From the NCBI RefSeq assembly GCF_006546655.1, contig NZ_VIAQ01000006.1, positions 300,354 to 364,353 of the forward strand: a stretch of 64,000 nucleotides of DNA, given 5' to 3'. The position numbers and the translations under genes are program-made. This DNA comes from Methanolobus vulcani. Lineage in GTDB: Archaea > Halobacteriota > Methanosarcinia > Methanosarcinales > Methanosarcinaceae. The notes below the pieces were generated by a model that searched no databases, had not been told where the DNA came from, and saw nothing but the letters and a program-made list of their open reading frames with translations. This document shows positions 26,884 through 34,623 of this stretch, piece after piece (position 1 is the first letter of the stretch; every line of letters begins with the position of its first letter).

Positions 26884-27054
26884 TTACTCGTCCAGCCTGC
26901 CATGCCTGCGGTCTATATCGTCAAGCTGGTCCAGCATCTTCCGCAGAGCTGTCCTTATGGCATCGGCCTGTGTAACGAACTTCTTATTGTCACCTACGTG
27001 CTGGTTCAAGTCATCAAGAAGTTCCTGGGGGATATCAACACTCACTTTTGGCAT
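26884..27054 (-). CDS. Ribbon-helix-helix (CopG-like) DNA-binding protein
   Basis: This 56-aa protein has the form of a ribbon-helix-helix regulator. A beta-strand MPKVSVDIPQELLDDLNQHV comes first, then the helices with FVTQADAIRTALRKMLDQL. Such proteins bind DNA as dimers and often regulate their own gene. The start at 27054 is chosen because AGGTG lies 8 bases upstream; a longer frame would run through the tRNA gene. The downstream end lies near a small hairpin at 26845-26859. No toxin partner is encoded beside it. Confidence 0.8.
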   Translation of the reverse strand: MPKVSVDIPQELLDDLNQHVGDNKKFVTQADAIRTALRKMLDQLDDIDRRHGRLDE

Positions 27055-27150
27055 GGTTTCACCTTTGAGACGAAGATAGATTAATCTGATGGCATTTAAT
27101 CTTTTAGAAGTATCAGAAGAATTAGAACAATTAAAAGAGATTGTAAAATG

Positions 27151-27224
27151 CGAGCCGGAAGGGAGTTGAACCCCTGGCCTACGGATTAAGAGTCCGTCGC
27201 TCTGCCTGGCTAAGCTACCGGCCC
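27151..27224 (-). tRNA. tRNA-Lys (anticodon CTT)
   Basis: A full cloverleaf can be folded. The acceptor stem GGGCCGG pairs with CCGGCTC (one G-U) and the D-arm reads GCTTAGCCAGGCAGAGC. The anticodon stem ACGGA/TCCGT surrounds the loop CTCTTAA with anticodon CTT, and the T-arm reads CAGGGGTTCAACTCCCTT. The discriminator is G, and CCA is not encoded. A TATA box lies upstream. The gene has no intron. It lies between HerA-NurA and the ribbon-helix-helix gene on the same strand. Confidence 0.95.
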
Positions 27225-27264
27225 GCGTTGTCATGCTCAGTTGAGCGAGACACCCATACGTACT

Positions 27265-27285
27265 AGCTTCATATATACGTTTCGG
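27265..27285 (-). promoter_or_regulatory. TATA box of tRNA-Lys
   Basis: The coding-strand sequence CGTATATATGAAGC lies about 45-55 bases before the tRNA 5' end, which fits a short 5' leader. The short palindrome GCTCAACTGAGC lies between them at about 27236-27247. Confidence 0.6.
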
Positions 27286-27308
27286 TAAAAAGCAGTTTGA
27301 CATGAAAA

Positions 27309-29153
27309 TCAAACATGCTTCACAACACACCTTGAGAGTCCCATTATCTCAACCATATCACTATTATCAGGACTCTGCACGATCATCTGTCCTTTTTTCA
27401 GGTAAGGAATACGCTTCTCAAATTCTTTTTTAACCTTCATTGTGCTGATTGCCGCATCGTTACTGAGATTAAGAATTATGCGCGTGTTGATCTGCTTGAA
27501 GATGGTATCATCAATATCCTGTGGGTCCTGAGTTATAAGGAAAAGTCCCAGTCCTTCCTTTCTTCCCTGGCGAGCAGCATCAGCGAATTTGGAGATGAGT
27601 CTCCTTGAATGTTCTCCCCCTGCCTTTGCAAGATAGCGGTGAGCTTCATCAAGTCCCAGGATTATCGGAGTTTCCTTGACAGCAGCTTCTCCTGATTCAG
27701 TTATTGAGGTTTTTAGCTTATTGTCCACTATAGTACTCATCAAAGTGAGAGTAATAATGTCACGTATGCGTGAGTTAGTGATATACTCGGTAGGGAAAAC
27801 ACTAATCTGTCCCGGTTTGAATATCTGTTCGAGAATCTCACTTATTGGTCTTGCAGGCTGATCAAACACCCTGGCAAGAGCACGGTTCTTTACTCTGCGC
27901 ACGATACCGTCATAGGATGATTCGTGTATCTTGCCGCTATCAACATATTTTCCTCTGCTATCTTCGTTGTCGATAAAGTCCATGAAACCGCTGTAAGTGT
28001 GCTGTCCGGTTTTCTTGAAGTAATCCTCAAGCAGTAGGTCAACTCCTACATACTGCAATTCGGTCATGCCTACTGGTGCTATGAGCCACGAGTTTTCCTT
28101 TACCATTTCAAAAGGAATTGTGAACTCTATTTGCTCTGCTCTGGACCTCCCAGTGTAGGCTTCACCATTAATTTTTGCAACAAAAGTCTTGGTGTTCTTG
28201 CAGGCACCAAAATTAACTTTTTCAGCCCTGAATTTGAAATCGTCATCATCTGTGATCTCAGGATTGTCTTCAAAAAGCTGAGAATACTCGTCCTGCGGGT
28301 CCATAATCACAAGACATGGATTTCTCCTTTCCTCAGAACCACGGAGTTTGTAACGGTTATTCTCACTCATGAACTGGCGCAGCAGGTTCTTTGTCAGAAA
28401 AGTCTTTCCCGTACCCGTACTTCCGCAGACCAGCATATGCCTGAAAATCAAAGGGTCACCCATTGAATAGTCATTTCTCAGGTAATATGGAACTGTAGGA
28501 GGAACCGCATGTGTCTTGACAAGTTCTCCACCAACGCTCAGGTGTCCCATGAAGATTCCTTCCTCCGGAATATTGAGCCCTGTCTGTATCTTCTTTTTAT
28601 CAGTTACAGGAAAAATGGGAGTATTTGGACGTGGAATCCTGTCGCTCATTCTCCTGTCAAGGATTCCCTTTCCCCTTGGTTCGTATAGGATGCAGATTGG
28701 GTCAAGATAAGCCAGAAACTTGTAGTCAACCTCATCTGTTGTATTGGATTGCAGCATCCTGCGTGAGTGAATCTCAGTTGCATCGTCAACAGCATATTCC
28801 TGCAGGTACTGGAGTTTCCATATTCTTGCGAACAGGTCTTCATCTCCGTATGGAACCATGACATAGGTTCCAAGTCTCACTTTCTGGCGGTGTGATGTTG
28901 TAATATATCCGGTAATTCTTGCTCCGGCTTCTGTGATCTCTAGCGGGTCTATTCCTGTGGTGATTATACCGAATGCATCATCTGAAACTCCATTTGGATT
29001 TTGTCCTTTGCTATCATTTTCAAATGTTAGCTCCTCAAAATCATCTTCTTCCTTTGTACTCATTTTTTCGTCAGTTGCCGGAATCTCAATATCCAGCTCA
29101 TCGTCCATGTCGCCTGCAAAAGAAAGTATGTCCTTATCTCTCATTCTTTTCAT
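27309..29153 (-). CDS. herA: HerA-type DNA translocase/helicase ATPase
   Basis: This 614-aa hexameric P-loop ATPase of the HerA/FtsK class works with NurA in 5'-end resection during homologous recombination. It has an N-terminal HAS-barrel-like domain (GARITGYITTSHRQKVRLGTYV in part), Walker A GSTGTGKTFLT, Walker B-like LVIMDPQDEY, a second acidic motif GLDEAHRYL, an ITQDPQDID sensor-like motif and an arginine-finger region near NTRIILNLSNDAA. The first about 70 residues are acidic and may be disordered. The reading frame overlaps the end of nurA by 20 bases, so the two are coupled. An internal ATG three codons later could also be the start. Confidence 0.9.
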   Translation of the reverse strand: MKRMRDKDILSFAGDMDDELDIEIPATDEKMSTKEEDDFEELTFENDSKGQNPNGVSDDAFGIITTGIDPLEITEAGARITGYITTSHRQKVRLGTYVMVPYGDEDLFARIWKLQYLQEYAVDDATEIHSRRMLQSNTTDEVDYKFLAYLDPICILYEPRGKGILDRRMSDRIPRPNTPIFPVTDKKKIQTGLNIPEEGIFMGHLSVGGELVKTHAVPPTVPYYLRNDYSMGDPLIFRHMLVCGSTGTGKTFLTKNLLRQFMSENNRYKLRGSEERRNPCLVIMDPQDEYSQLFEDNPEITDDDDFKFRAEKVNFGACKNTKTFVAKINGEAYTGRSRAEQIEFTIPFEMVKENSWLIAPVGMTELQYVGVDLLLEDYFKKTGQHTYSGFMDFIDNEDSRGKYVDSGKIHESSYDGIVRRVKNRALARVFDQPARPISEILEQIFKPGQISVFPTEYITNSRIRDIITLTLMSTIVDNKLKTSITESGEAAVKETPIILGLDEAHRYLAKAGGEHSRRLISKFADAARQGRKEGLGLFLITQDPQDIDDTIFKQINTRIILNLSNDAAISTMKVKKEFEKRIPYLKKGQMIVQSPDNSDMVEIMGLSRCVVKHV

Positions 29154-30417
29154 CCCATCTTATGCTGTTATAATTAGTATCAATTTTTGAATTCCTGAAT
29201 CTGTCAATGATATTTTTCCTTTCAGACACCGGTATCTTTGCTATTGAATCAGCTTTTGAAAGTGTCTTTGGTATTCCGTTAAGTGCCAGGTCATAGAGCA
29301 CTTTTCTTGTCATCCGGTTTCTCAGTTCTTCGTTCTTCACAAGTCCGTAAGGTGATTCGATTTTAAAAATTGTGTTAAGCTTTGGGACATATGCCATGAA
29401 GAAACTGAGCGCATAATCCTCTGCATCGAATTTGCTGCTGGCAAGTTCAGCTACAAGAGGTGATGTTGATTTCAACATCTTTTCATAGAACTGGTTTGGC
29501 TGCATGAACCAGTTAGTGTAAGTGATATATTTCTCAGCTTCCCGCCTTTTCATCCCGGTCCTTTCAAGCGAAAGTGCGTTCTTGAAGAACTGTGCATCCA
29601 CAAGCCACGGGAGGTCAAGTTCAGGTTCCTGCTTCCTCAGTGCCAGCATAATTTGCATGTCCTCAGGGTTCTTTACAAAACCCACCAGAGGCTTCATATT
29701 CTCAATATGATGGTCCATTATGTCGATGTAATTCTGAATGATCTTCCTGCTGCTGGGGTCGATGCTAATGTCCACGTCTTCGGAATTCACCACCATCCAG
29801 TACATTATCCTTTTAGGATAAATGGGACCATCCATTATGAAAAAATCATCCTTCCCGATGCTGTCAAGCATCCAGAGTATGTGCTCTGACTCTGAAAGAT
29901 AGAGAGCAATATCATGTAAAATATCAGTGACCTTTTTATTGAGCAGTCCGGGTTGTACTCGAACTATTTTCATTCTCCCGCAACCTCTGTCAAAAGATTC
30001 CCAGTTGTGGCTGGTATTAAGATAGACCTTATCACTCAGAGTATAAGCTGCTGCAACAATTGTCCTTTTGCTGTGAATATCAAGGTCAGTAGGTGTACAT
30101 GCCATTGCACAATGGCAGAAATCGATGTATAGTCCATTATCAAATGTCTTGGCAGTGGTACTTCCACTGTCGCATGAGTAGGAGACAGGATACGGGTCTT
30201 CAGACTGCAGCATTCTCTCTATGCTAGCTTTTCCACGTCTGACAGGTCCTATTGACCTTAAAACTACTTTATCGTTGAATTCAAGTTTCCTGAGCCTATC
30301 AAGTATATTCCTCACTTTTTCATTATCATCGCTGTCGTTCTCATCTTTTTTGAAACATTTATCGATGCGGTCGACGATTTCATGTATCTCTTTTATGTGA
30401 ACCGGCTCAAGGGTCAT
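29134..30417 (-). CDS. nurA: NurA-type 5'-3' nuclease
   Basis: The 427-aa protein carries the NurA domain. A first acidic motif appears in SCDSGSTTAKTFDNGLYIDF (Asp as metal ligand) and a second in FIMDGPIYPKR. A later stretch of helices ends in a SIDTNYNSIRW-type C-terminus. NurA is the nuclease partner of the HerA hexamer in archaeal double-strand break repair. Mre11 and Rad50 are often encoded beside it but are not in this window. The gene is upstream of herA in the same operon. The N-terminal about 60 residues are helical and charged. Confidence 0.85.
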   Translation of the reverse strand: MTLEPVHIKEIHEIVDRIDKCFKKDENDSDDNEKVRNILDRLRKLEFNDKVVLRSIGPVRRGKASIERMLQSEDPYPVSYSCDSGSTTAKTFDNGLYIDFCHCAMACTPTDLDIHSKRTIVAAAYTLSDKVYLNTSHNWESFDRGCGRMKIVRVQPGLLNKKVTDILHDIALYLSESEHILWMLDSIGKDDFFIMDGPIYPKRIMYWMVVNSEDVDISIDPSSRKIIQNYIDIMDHHIENMKPLVGFVKNPEDMQIMLALRKQEPELDLPWLVDAQFFKNALSLERTGMKRREAEKYITYTNWFMQPNQFYEKMLKSTSPLVAELASSKFDAEDYALSFFMAYVPKLNTIFKIESPYGLVKNEELRNRMTRKVLYDLALNGIPKTLSKADSIAKIPVSERKNIIDRFRNSKIDTNYNSIRWDEKNER

Positions 30418-30627
30418 GCTAGGAAATAGTATCTGAATGATAATATTATTTTGGATTGAGCATTGAATTGAGTATTAATTGTAGTTATTCATGTGAAAAA
30501 AATCTCATTTTCTTAACTCAACTTAATTTTGTATCCTGGAATAATTCAGCTAAAATAGATATCAACAGATTATGTTTAATTAGAATTAGTAAATAAAATT
30601 GACTAAACATAAAGTACATTTTTTGAA

Positions 30628-30727
30628 AACCCTTATATACTTACCATAATAAGAGTAGTAATTACATATATAAAGGCCTTCGATAGTTTCTGTCGGAGTC
30701 TATTAATCATTATTAGAGGTAGTTATT
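30628..30727 (+). promoter_or_regulatory. Promoter and leader hairpin of the SSF transporter gene
   Basis: A TATA box (CCTTATATACTTA) lies at about 30629-30642, which implies a leader of about 70 nt. In it, CTTCGATA and TGTCGGAG (about 30678-30698) form an 8-pair stem, two pairs of which are G-U, around GTTTC. GAGGTAG then precedes the ATG. The rest of the 310-bp gap back to nurA is AT-rich without a gene. Confidence 0.5.
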
Positions 30728-32659
30728 ATGGAAAGTTATCAGATATTCCTTATATTAATGGCAGTCTATTTGCTTGGACTGATAGGTATAGGATTATATT
30801 TCACAAAAAAACAGAAGTCTGTAACTGATTTCTGGCTTGCGGGCCGTAAAATCAGTGCAATTGGTATTGGTTTTTCAGCAGCATCTTCATGGATGACAGC
30901 CGGTGGAATTCTATCGGTCATTGCTCTTTACATGCTGCTTGGAATGGGTTCCATCTGGGACTTTGTAGCCCCGAACATTCTTGCATTGCTTTTGATCGCA
31001 CTGCTTGTAGGTAAGATAAAACACCTGCCTGCAATCACACAGCCTGAACTGCTTGAACAGAGATTCAGCAGTTCAATACGTGCACCGGTTGCCATTGTTA
31101 TCGCAATCGTAATGGCTCTTTTCGCTGTTGCGGATATCAAAGGTTTCTCACTTGTACTCAGCATATTCTTTGGTCTTGAACCGATCTATGCAGCAGCAAT
31201 TGTGGCCCTTGCAATCTCAGTTTACGTAACACTCGGAGGTTTCTCAGCAGTTATCTGGACCGATATGATACAGTTCATCATGCTTGCTACATTCTCACTT
31301 ATCATCGCATTTGTGCTTGTGGGTGCAGCAACAACAGGCACTGCGGATACATCTGCCATGACAAGTTCAGATCTATTTGGTGATGTGCCTTCCGGGTGGT
31401 GGAACCCAATATCTGTTGGTGTTCCGGCAGTCCTGATTGCTATCTTTGCTATTATTCCAGGATGGATCACAGAGCAGGATCCATGGCAAAGAATATGGGC
31501 AGCTAAGGATGAAAAATCCGCAAGGAACGGTATGATACTTGGTTCATTCCTGATCTTTTTGATCTTCGGAGTTGCATGTACAGCAATAGCCATTAGTCTC
31601 AATCATATCTATCCTGAGATCCCGGCTTCATTTGCAGAGATAGGAATGGGTGCAATGGCTGATGCAGAACCAGCTCTTCTTGTATACATTGTAAGCTCAC
31701 TTTCACCAGTAGCAGTCGGTCTTTGTGCTGTTGGTCTTGCAGCAGCTGCAATGTCTTCTGCCGATACTTTTGCAACTTCAGGTGGTTCATGTATTTCACG
31801 TGACATTTACCAGAGATACATAAAACCTGATGCAACGATGAAACAGATGATGACAATAAACAGGATCAGTGTTCTCATTATTGTAGCACTGGCAACTGTT
31901 CTTTCATTCTACATTGACAGTATTATCGATGTAATTCACATTGCAACTTTCATCGCCAGTGCAGCCTACTTCTTCCCTCTTATGGGCGGTTTGTACTGGA
32001 AGCGTGCAACAAAGCAAGGTGCTCTTGCAGGACTTATTGTTGGTGCAGTAGTACAGATTGGACTGACAGCCGTTGATCTTGCAAACACCCCTCCATTTGC
32101 ATTACCTTACCTTACAACCTTGCATCCGGTACTTTCAAACCATGGAGTTATTTTAGGAATGCTTCTTAGTGGAGTAGCTTTCTTTGGTGTGTCACTGGCA
32201 ACAAAACCATCTGATACTGTAAACCTTGCTCCGTTCTTTGCAGACGAGGCAGAGAAACTTGAGAAGGAGGCTATGGTTGTTGATGAGTCTGATCCGGAAT
32301 ACAAGAAGCTTGTCAAGGTTATTGAAAAGGAAGTTACAGGAGACCGTGCAATTGTCAAACTCAATTTGGAAGCATCTGCAACAATTAACTGGGACAAGTT
32401 TGTAAATGAACTCAAGAACATTCACCCATCCTGGGTAACTCCAACAGGCAGGAATTCTGTGTACAGGCTCACCAGGGCTGATATGCTTTCCTGTGTTTCA
32501 CTTACCCGTGGAGACAGTGAAAAGGAGATATGGTTTGCAGCAGAGCCAATGGCAGCTGACATAGATTTGAGTGAAAAGGAATTCCTTATTGCTTTCAAAC
32601 AGGCTGCAGAGGCATTTGCAAACATTGGATTGTTGTTGACATTGCCAGCAGAAAATTAA
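30728..32659 (+). CDS. Sodium:solute symporter (SSF family) with soluble C-terminal domain
   Basis: The 643-aa protein has a 13-helix SSF domain of about 490 residues. Family features are a start with FLILMAVYLLGLIGIGLYF, the loop FWLAGRKISAIGIGFSAASSWMTAGG (in part), and GFSAVIWTDMIQF. It imports a solute with Na+; proline, pantothenate, acetate or osmolytes are family substrates. Unusually, about 145 further residues follow the last helix, which is longer than in most family members. They contain VIEKEVTGDRAIVKLNLEASATINWDKF and read as a cytoplasmic domain, perhaps regulatory. A strong terminator follows the gene. Confidence 0.88.
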   Translation: MESYQIFLILMAVYLLGLIGIGLYFTKKQKSVTDFWLAGRKISAIGIGFSAASSWMTAGGILSVIALYMLLGMGSIWDFVAPNILALLLIALLVGKIKHLPAITQPELLEQRFSSSIRAPVAIVIAIVMALFAVADIKGFSLVLSIFFGLEPIYAAAIVALAISVYVTLGGFSAVIWTDMIQFIMLATFSLIIAFVLVGAATTGTADTSAMTSSDLFGDVPSGWWNPISVGVPAVLIAIFAIIPGWITEQDPWQRIWAAKDEKSARNGMILGSFLIFLIFGVACTAIAISLNHIYPEIPASFAEIGMGAMADAEPALLVYIVSSLSPVAVGLCAVGLAAAAMSSADTFATSGGSCISRDIYQRYIKPDATMKQMMTINRISVLIIVALATVLSFYIDSIIDVIHIATFIASAAYFFPLMGGLYWKRATKQGALAGLIVGAVVQIGLTAVDLANTPPFALPYLTTLHPVLSNHGVILGMLLSGVAFFGVSLATKPSDTVNLAPFFADEAEKLEKEAMVVDESDPEYKKLVKVIEKEVTGDRAIVKLNLEASATINWDKFVNELKNIHPSWVTPTGRNSVYRLTRADMLSCVSLTRGDSEKEIWFAAEPMAADIDLSEKEFLIAFKQAAEAFANIGLLLTLPAEN

Positions 32660-32679
32660 ATCTAAAATAAGAACTTTGA

Positions 32680-32714
32680 GCTTCGGTATTTTTATCCGAA
32701 GCAATTATTTTTTT
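32680..32714 (+). terminator. Hairpin terminator of the SSF gene
   Basis: Arms GCTTCGG (32680-32686) and CCGAAGC (32696-32702) enclose 9 nt and are followed by AATTATTTTTTTC. Confidence 0.75.
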
Positions 32715-32886
32715 CTAACAGATTGATTTATTCTTTTATTGTACATTATGTATTATTTTTTTCTCAATTATTGAGTTTATTTCAAAAATCAGCATCTTCT
32801 GTAAATATTAACTTCGTATATATTAAATAATTATAATTACCAAAACTATATCTAACGTTACTCTAATATGTTTTATTGTGGTACCA

Positions 32887-33192
32887 ATGGAATTAAAAAA
32901 CCCTATATTAGATATTGAAATGACCGAAGATAACAGGGAACAGCTTACTTCCCTGAAGAAGGGCTTTGAAGAGCTCAATGCAGAAGAAAAGATTGATGTA
33001 ATCGATTTCCAGAATATAATGCTGCAAAAAGTTTCCAAACACCGTGAAATGTATGGAATGCCAGGTAGCAGCCAAGCTCCAAAAAGAGATGCAGATGAGA
33101 TTATTTCTCACATGTCATCTAAATCCATGGATTATTCCCAGATGTGCATCAATTATTACGTGTCAAAGATCTCTGCTACTATCAAAAAGTAA
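32887..33192 (+). CDS. Small hypothetical protein, helical
   Basis: The 101-aa protein is mostly helical and acidic and has no membrane segment. It starts MELKNPILDIEMTEDNREQLTSLKKG and contains QNIMLQKVSKHREMYGMPG and MDYSQMCINYYVSKISAT. I do not recognise the family. ATG 32887 is chosen because the upstream GTG gives only a few extra residues. It is followed immediately by a hairpin terminator that includes the stop codon, so it is a separate transcript from the MetE-like gene. Confidence 0.55.
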   Translation: MELKNPILDIEMTEDNREQLTSLKKGFEELNAEEKIDVIDFQNIMLQKVSKHREMYGMPGSSQAPKRDADEIISHMSSKSMDYSQMCINYYVSKISATIKK

Positions 33193-33226
33193 CTGACTTT
33201 TACTCAGTTTCATTTCCTTTTTTTGT
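33191..33226 (+). terminator. Hairpin terminator of the small hypothetical gene
   Basis: Arms AACTGA and TCAGTT across CTTTTAC begin inside the stop codon and are followed by a T-rich run (TCATTTCCTTTTTTTG). Confidence 0.65.
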
Positions 33227-33321
33227 TATTTCCATTTCAGTAGCTTACTTGCCGCTGTAAACTCAGTTTCTACGAGCTGCACTCAAAACTTATAAGTTAA
33301 ATACAGGCTAATAATATTGGC

Positions 33322-34356
33322 ATGGCAGAGATAATATTTGATGATATTGGTAGTTTTCCTCTTCCAGCGGGACTATCAAAAGAGTGGATGGCTGGAAAGT
33401 TCTCGGAGAAGAAAAGTGATGCAGACCTGTTCAAGGTCATAAATGATGCTTTCATGATGAAAGTGGAAGCTGGTGTTGAGGTACCAACATATCCGCAGTA
33501 CCAGGACATGAATGAGCAGTTTCTTTCTATCATCAGGGATTCAAATTGTACGGAAGAACCTTTCAAGGTTAAATTATCAGATGCCCGTATTATTGAACTC
33601 GAAGCCATCTCTGAAGTTGCAAAAGCCTACAGGGAAGAGAACGGTGAAAAGCTCAATGTCCGTGTATGTGTAACCGGTCCTCTGGAACTCTATCTTAAGG
33701 AGTTTGGAGGAACCGAATATGTGGACATATTGAATCTATTTGGAGAAAGTGTTGACCGCTTTGTGAAGAACTCACTCTCTGTTGCCAAAGATTTCAATAT
33801 TAAGACCGTTTCAATTGACGAACCCAGTATAGGCATAAATCCTCAGGTAATGTTCTCAGATAATGATCTCATAAAAGCCATGGACATTGCATGCAGCTCA
33901 GCTAAAAAAGCTGGCTGTGATGTAGAAATCCACTTACATTCACCATTGCACTACAAACTTGCCTGCAAGACAGAGAATATCAGTGTCATAGGTGTTGAAT
34001 CAGCAGCTACTCCATCATATCTTGATCTTATAGACAAAAAGGAACTTGAAGATGCAGATTCATATCTCAGGGTTGGAGTTGCAAGAACAGACATTTTCAA
34101 TCTTGTTTCTGTCCTTAACGACAAATACAACACAAATGTCTGGAAAGAAACCCGGTATTTCCCTGAGATCATAAATGATATGGAAACCCCGGATATTATC
34201 TCAAAGAGACTTTCAAAGGCATATTCCATGTTCGAAGAATCCATAAAGTATGCAGGTCCGGACTGTGGTCTTGGAGCCTGGCCTTCCCAGGAGATAGCTG
34301 CTCAGTTATTGAGTAATGTTTCAAAGGGAATGAGTGATTTCAGGAAAGGGTTGTAA
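33322..34356 (+). CDS. MetE-like (URO-D/MetE fold) folate-independent methyltransferase
   Basis: The 344-aa protein matches the C-terminal catalytic barrel of cobalamin-independent methionine synthase. It starts FDDIGSFPLPAGLSKEW and has TGPLELYLKEFGG, SIDEPSIGINP and the zinc-site region. Methanogens use such short proteins to make methionine from a methyl-corrinoid or similar donor rather than folate. In MetE the zinc ligands are His-x-Cys, Glu and Cys. Here the first pair reads HLHS (His-x-His), followed by Glu in GVESA and Cys in PDCGLG. The missing first Cys makes the substrate uncertain. Leader and start are simple. No operon partner is visible. Confidence 0.75.
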   Translation: MAEIIFDDIGSFPLPAGLSKEWMAGKFSEKKSDADLFKVINDAFMMKVEAGVEVPTYPQYQDMNEQFLSIIRDSNCTEEPFKVKLSDARIIELEAISEVAKAYREENGEKLNVRVCVTGPLELYLKEFGGTEYVDILNLFGESVDRFVKNSLSVAKDFNIKTVSIDEPSIGINPQVMFSDNDLIKAMDIACSSAKKAGCDVEIHLHSPLHYKLACKTENISVIGVESAATPSYLDLIDKKELEDADSYLRVGVARTDIFNLVSVLNDKYNTNVWKETRYFPEIINDMETPDIISKRLSKAYSMFEESIKYAGPDCGLGAWPSQEIAAQLLSNVSKGMSDFRKGL

Positions 34357-34588
34357 GATATTTGGAAAGCTCACGTTTTATTTGTGATTATCCAGATGGA
34401 TTACAGCGATTTCTTCTTTTTTTCTTCCATAAAATCTGATTTTTAGAATATAGATATCAATAAGCAGTCTGTTTAATCAGACTCTTTCACTAAAAACATG
34501 TCTGCAATTCTATATTCTGGAATTGATTCTGTAATAAATCTTAGCAAGCGCAGATTTTATTGAATAACTGACTTTTAAGCAAACACAC

Positions 34589-34619
34589 GAAAAAAAGAAT
34601 TAGTGTCCCGAAGGACACT
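34589..34619 (-). terminator. Hairpin terminator of the subtilase gene
   Basis: On the coding strand AGTGTCC-TTCG-GGACACT forms a 7-pair stem with a UUCG tetraloop, followed by AATTCTTTTTTT. It begins five bases after the subtilase stop codon. The rest of the gap 34357-34588 shows no gene. Confidence 0.85.
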
Positions 34620-34623
34620 ATTT

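Noticed and set aside
26884..27330. A 148-codon frame that includes the ribbon-helix-helix protein and extends through tRNA-Lys
   Set aside because: The upstream part is the tRNA gene read as protein; the real start with AGGTG is at 27054.
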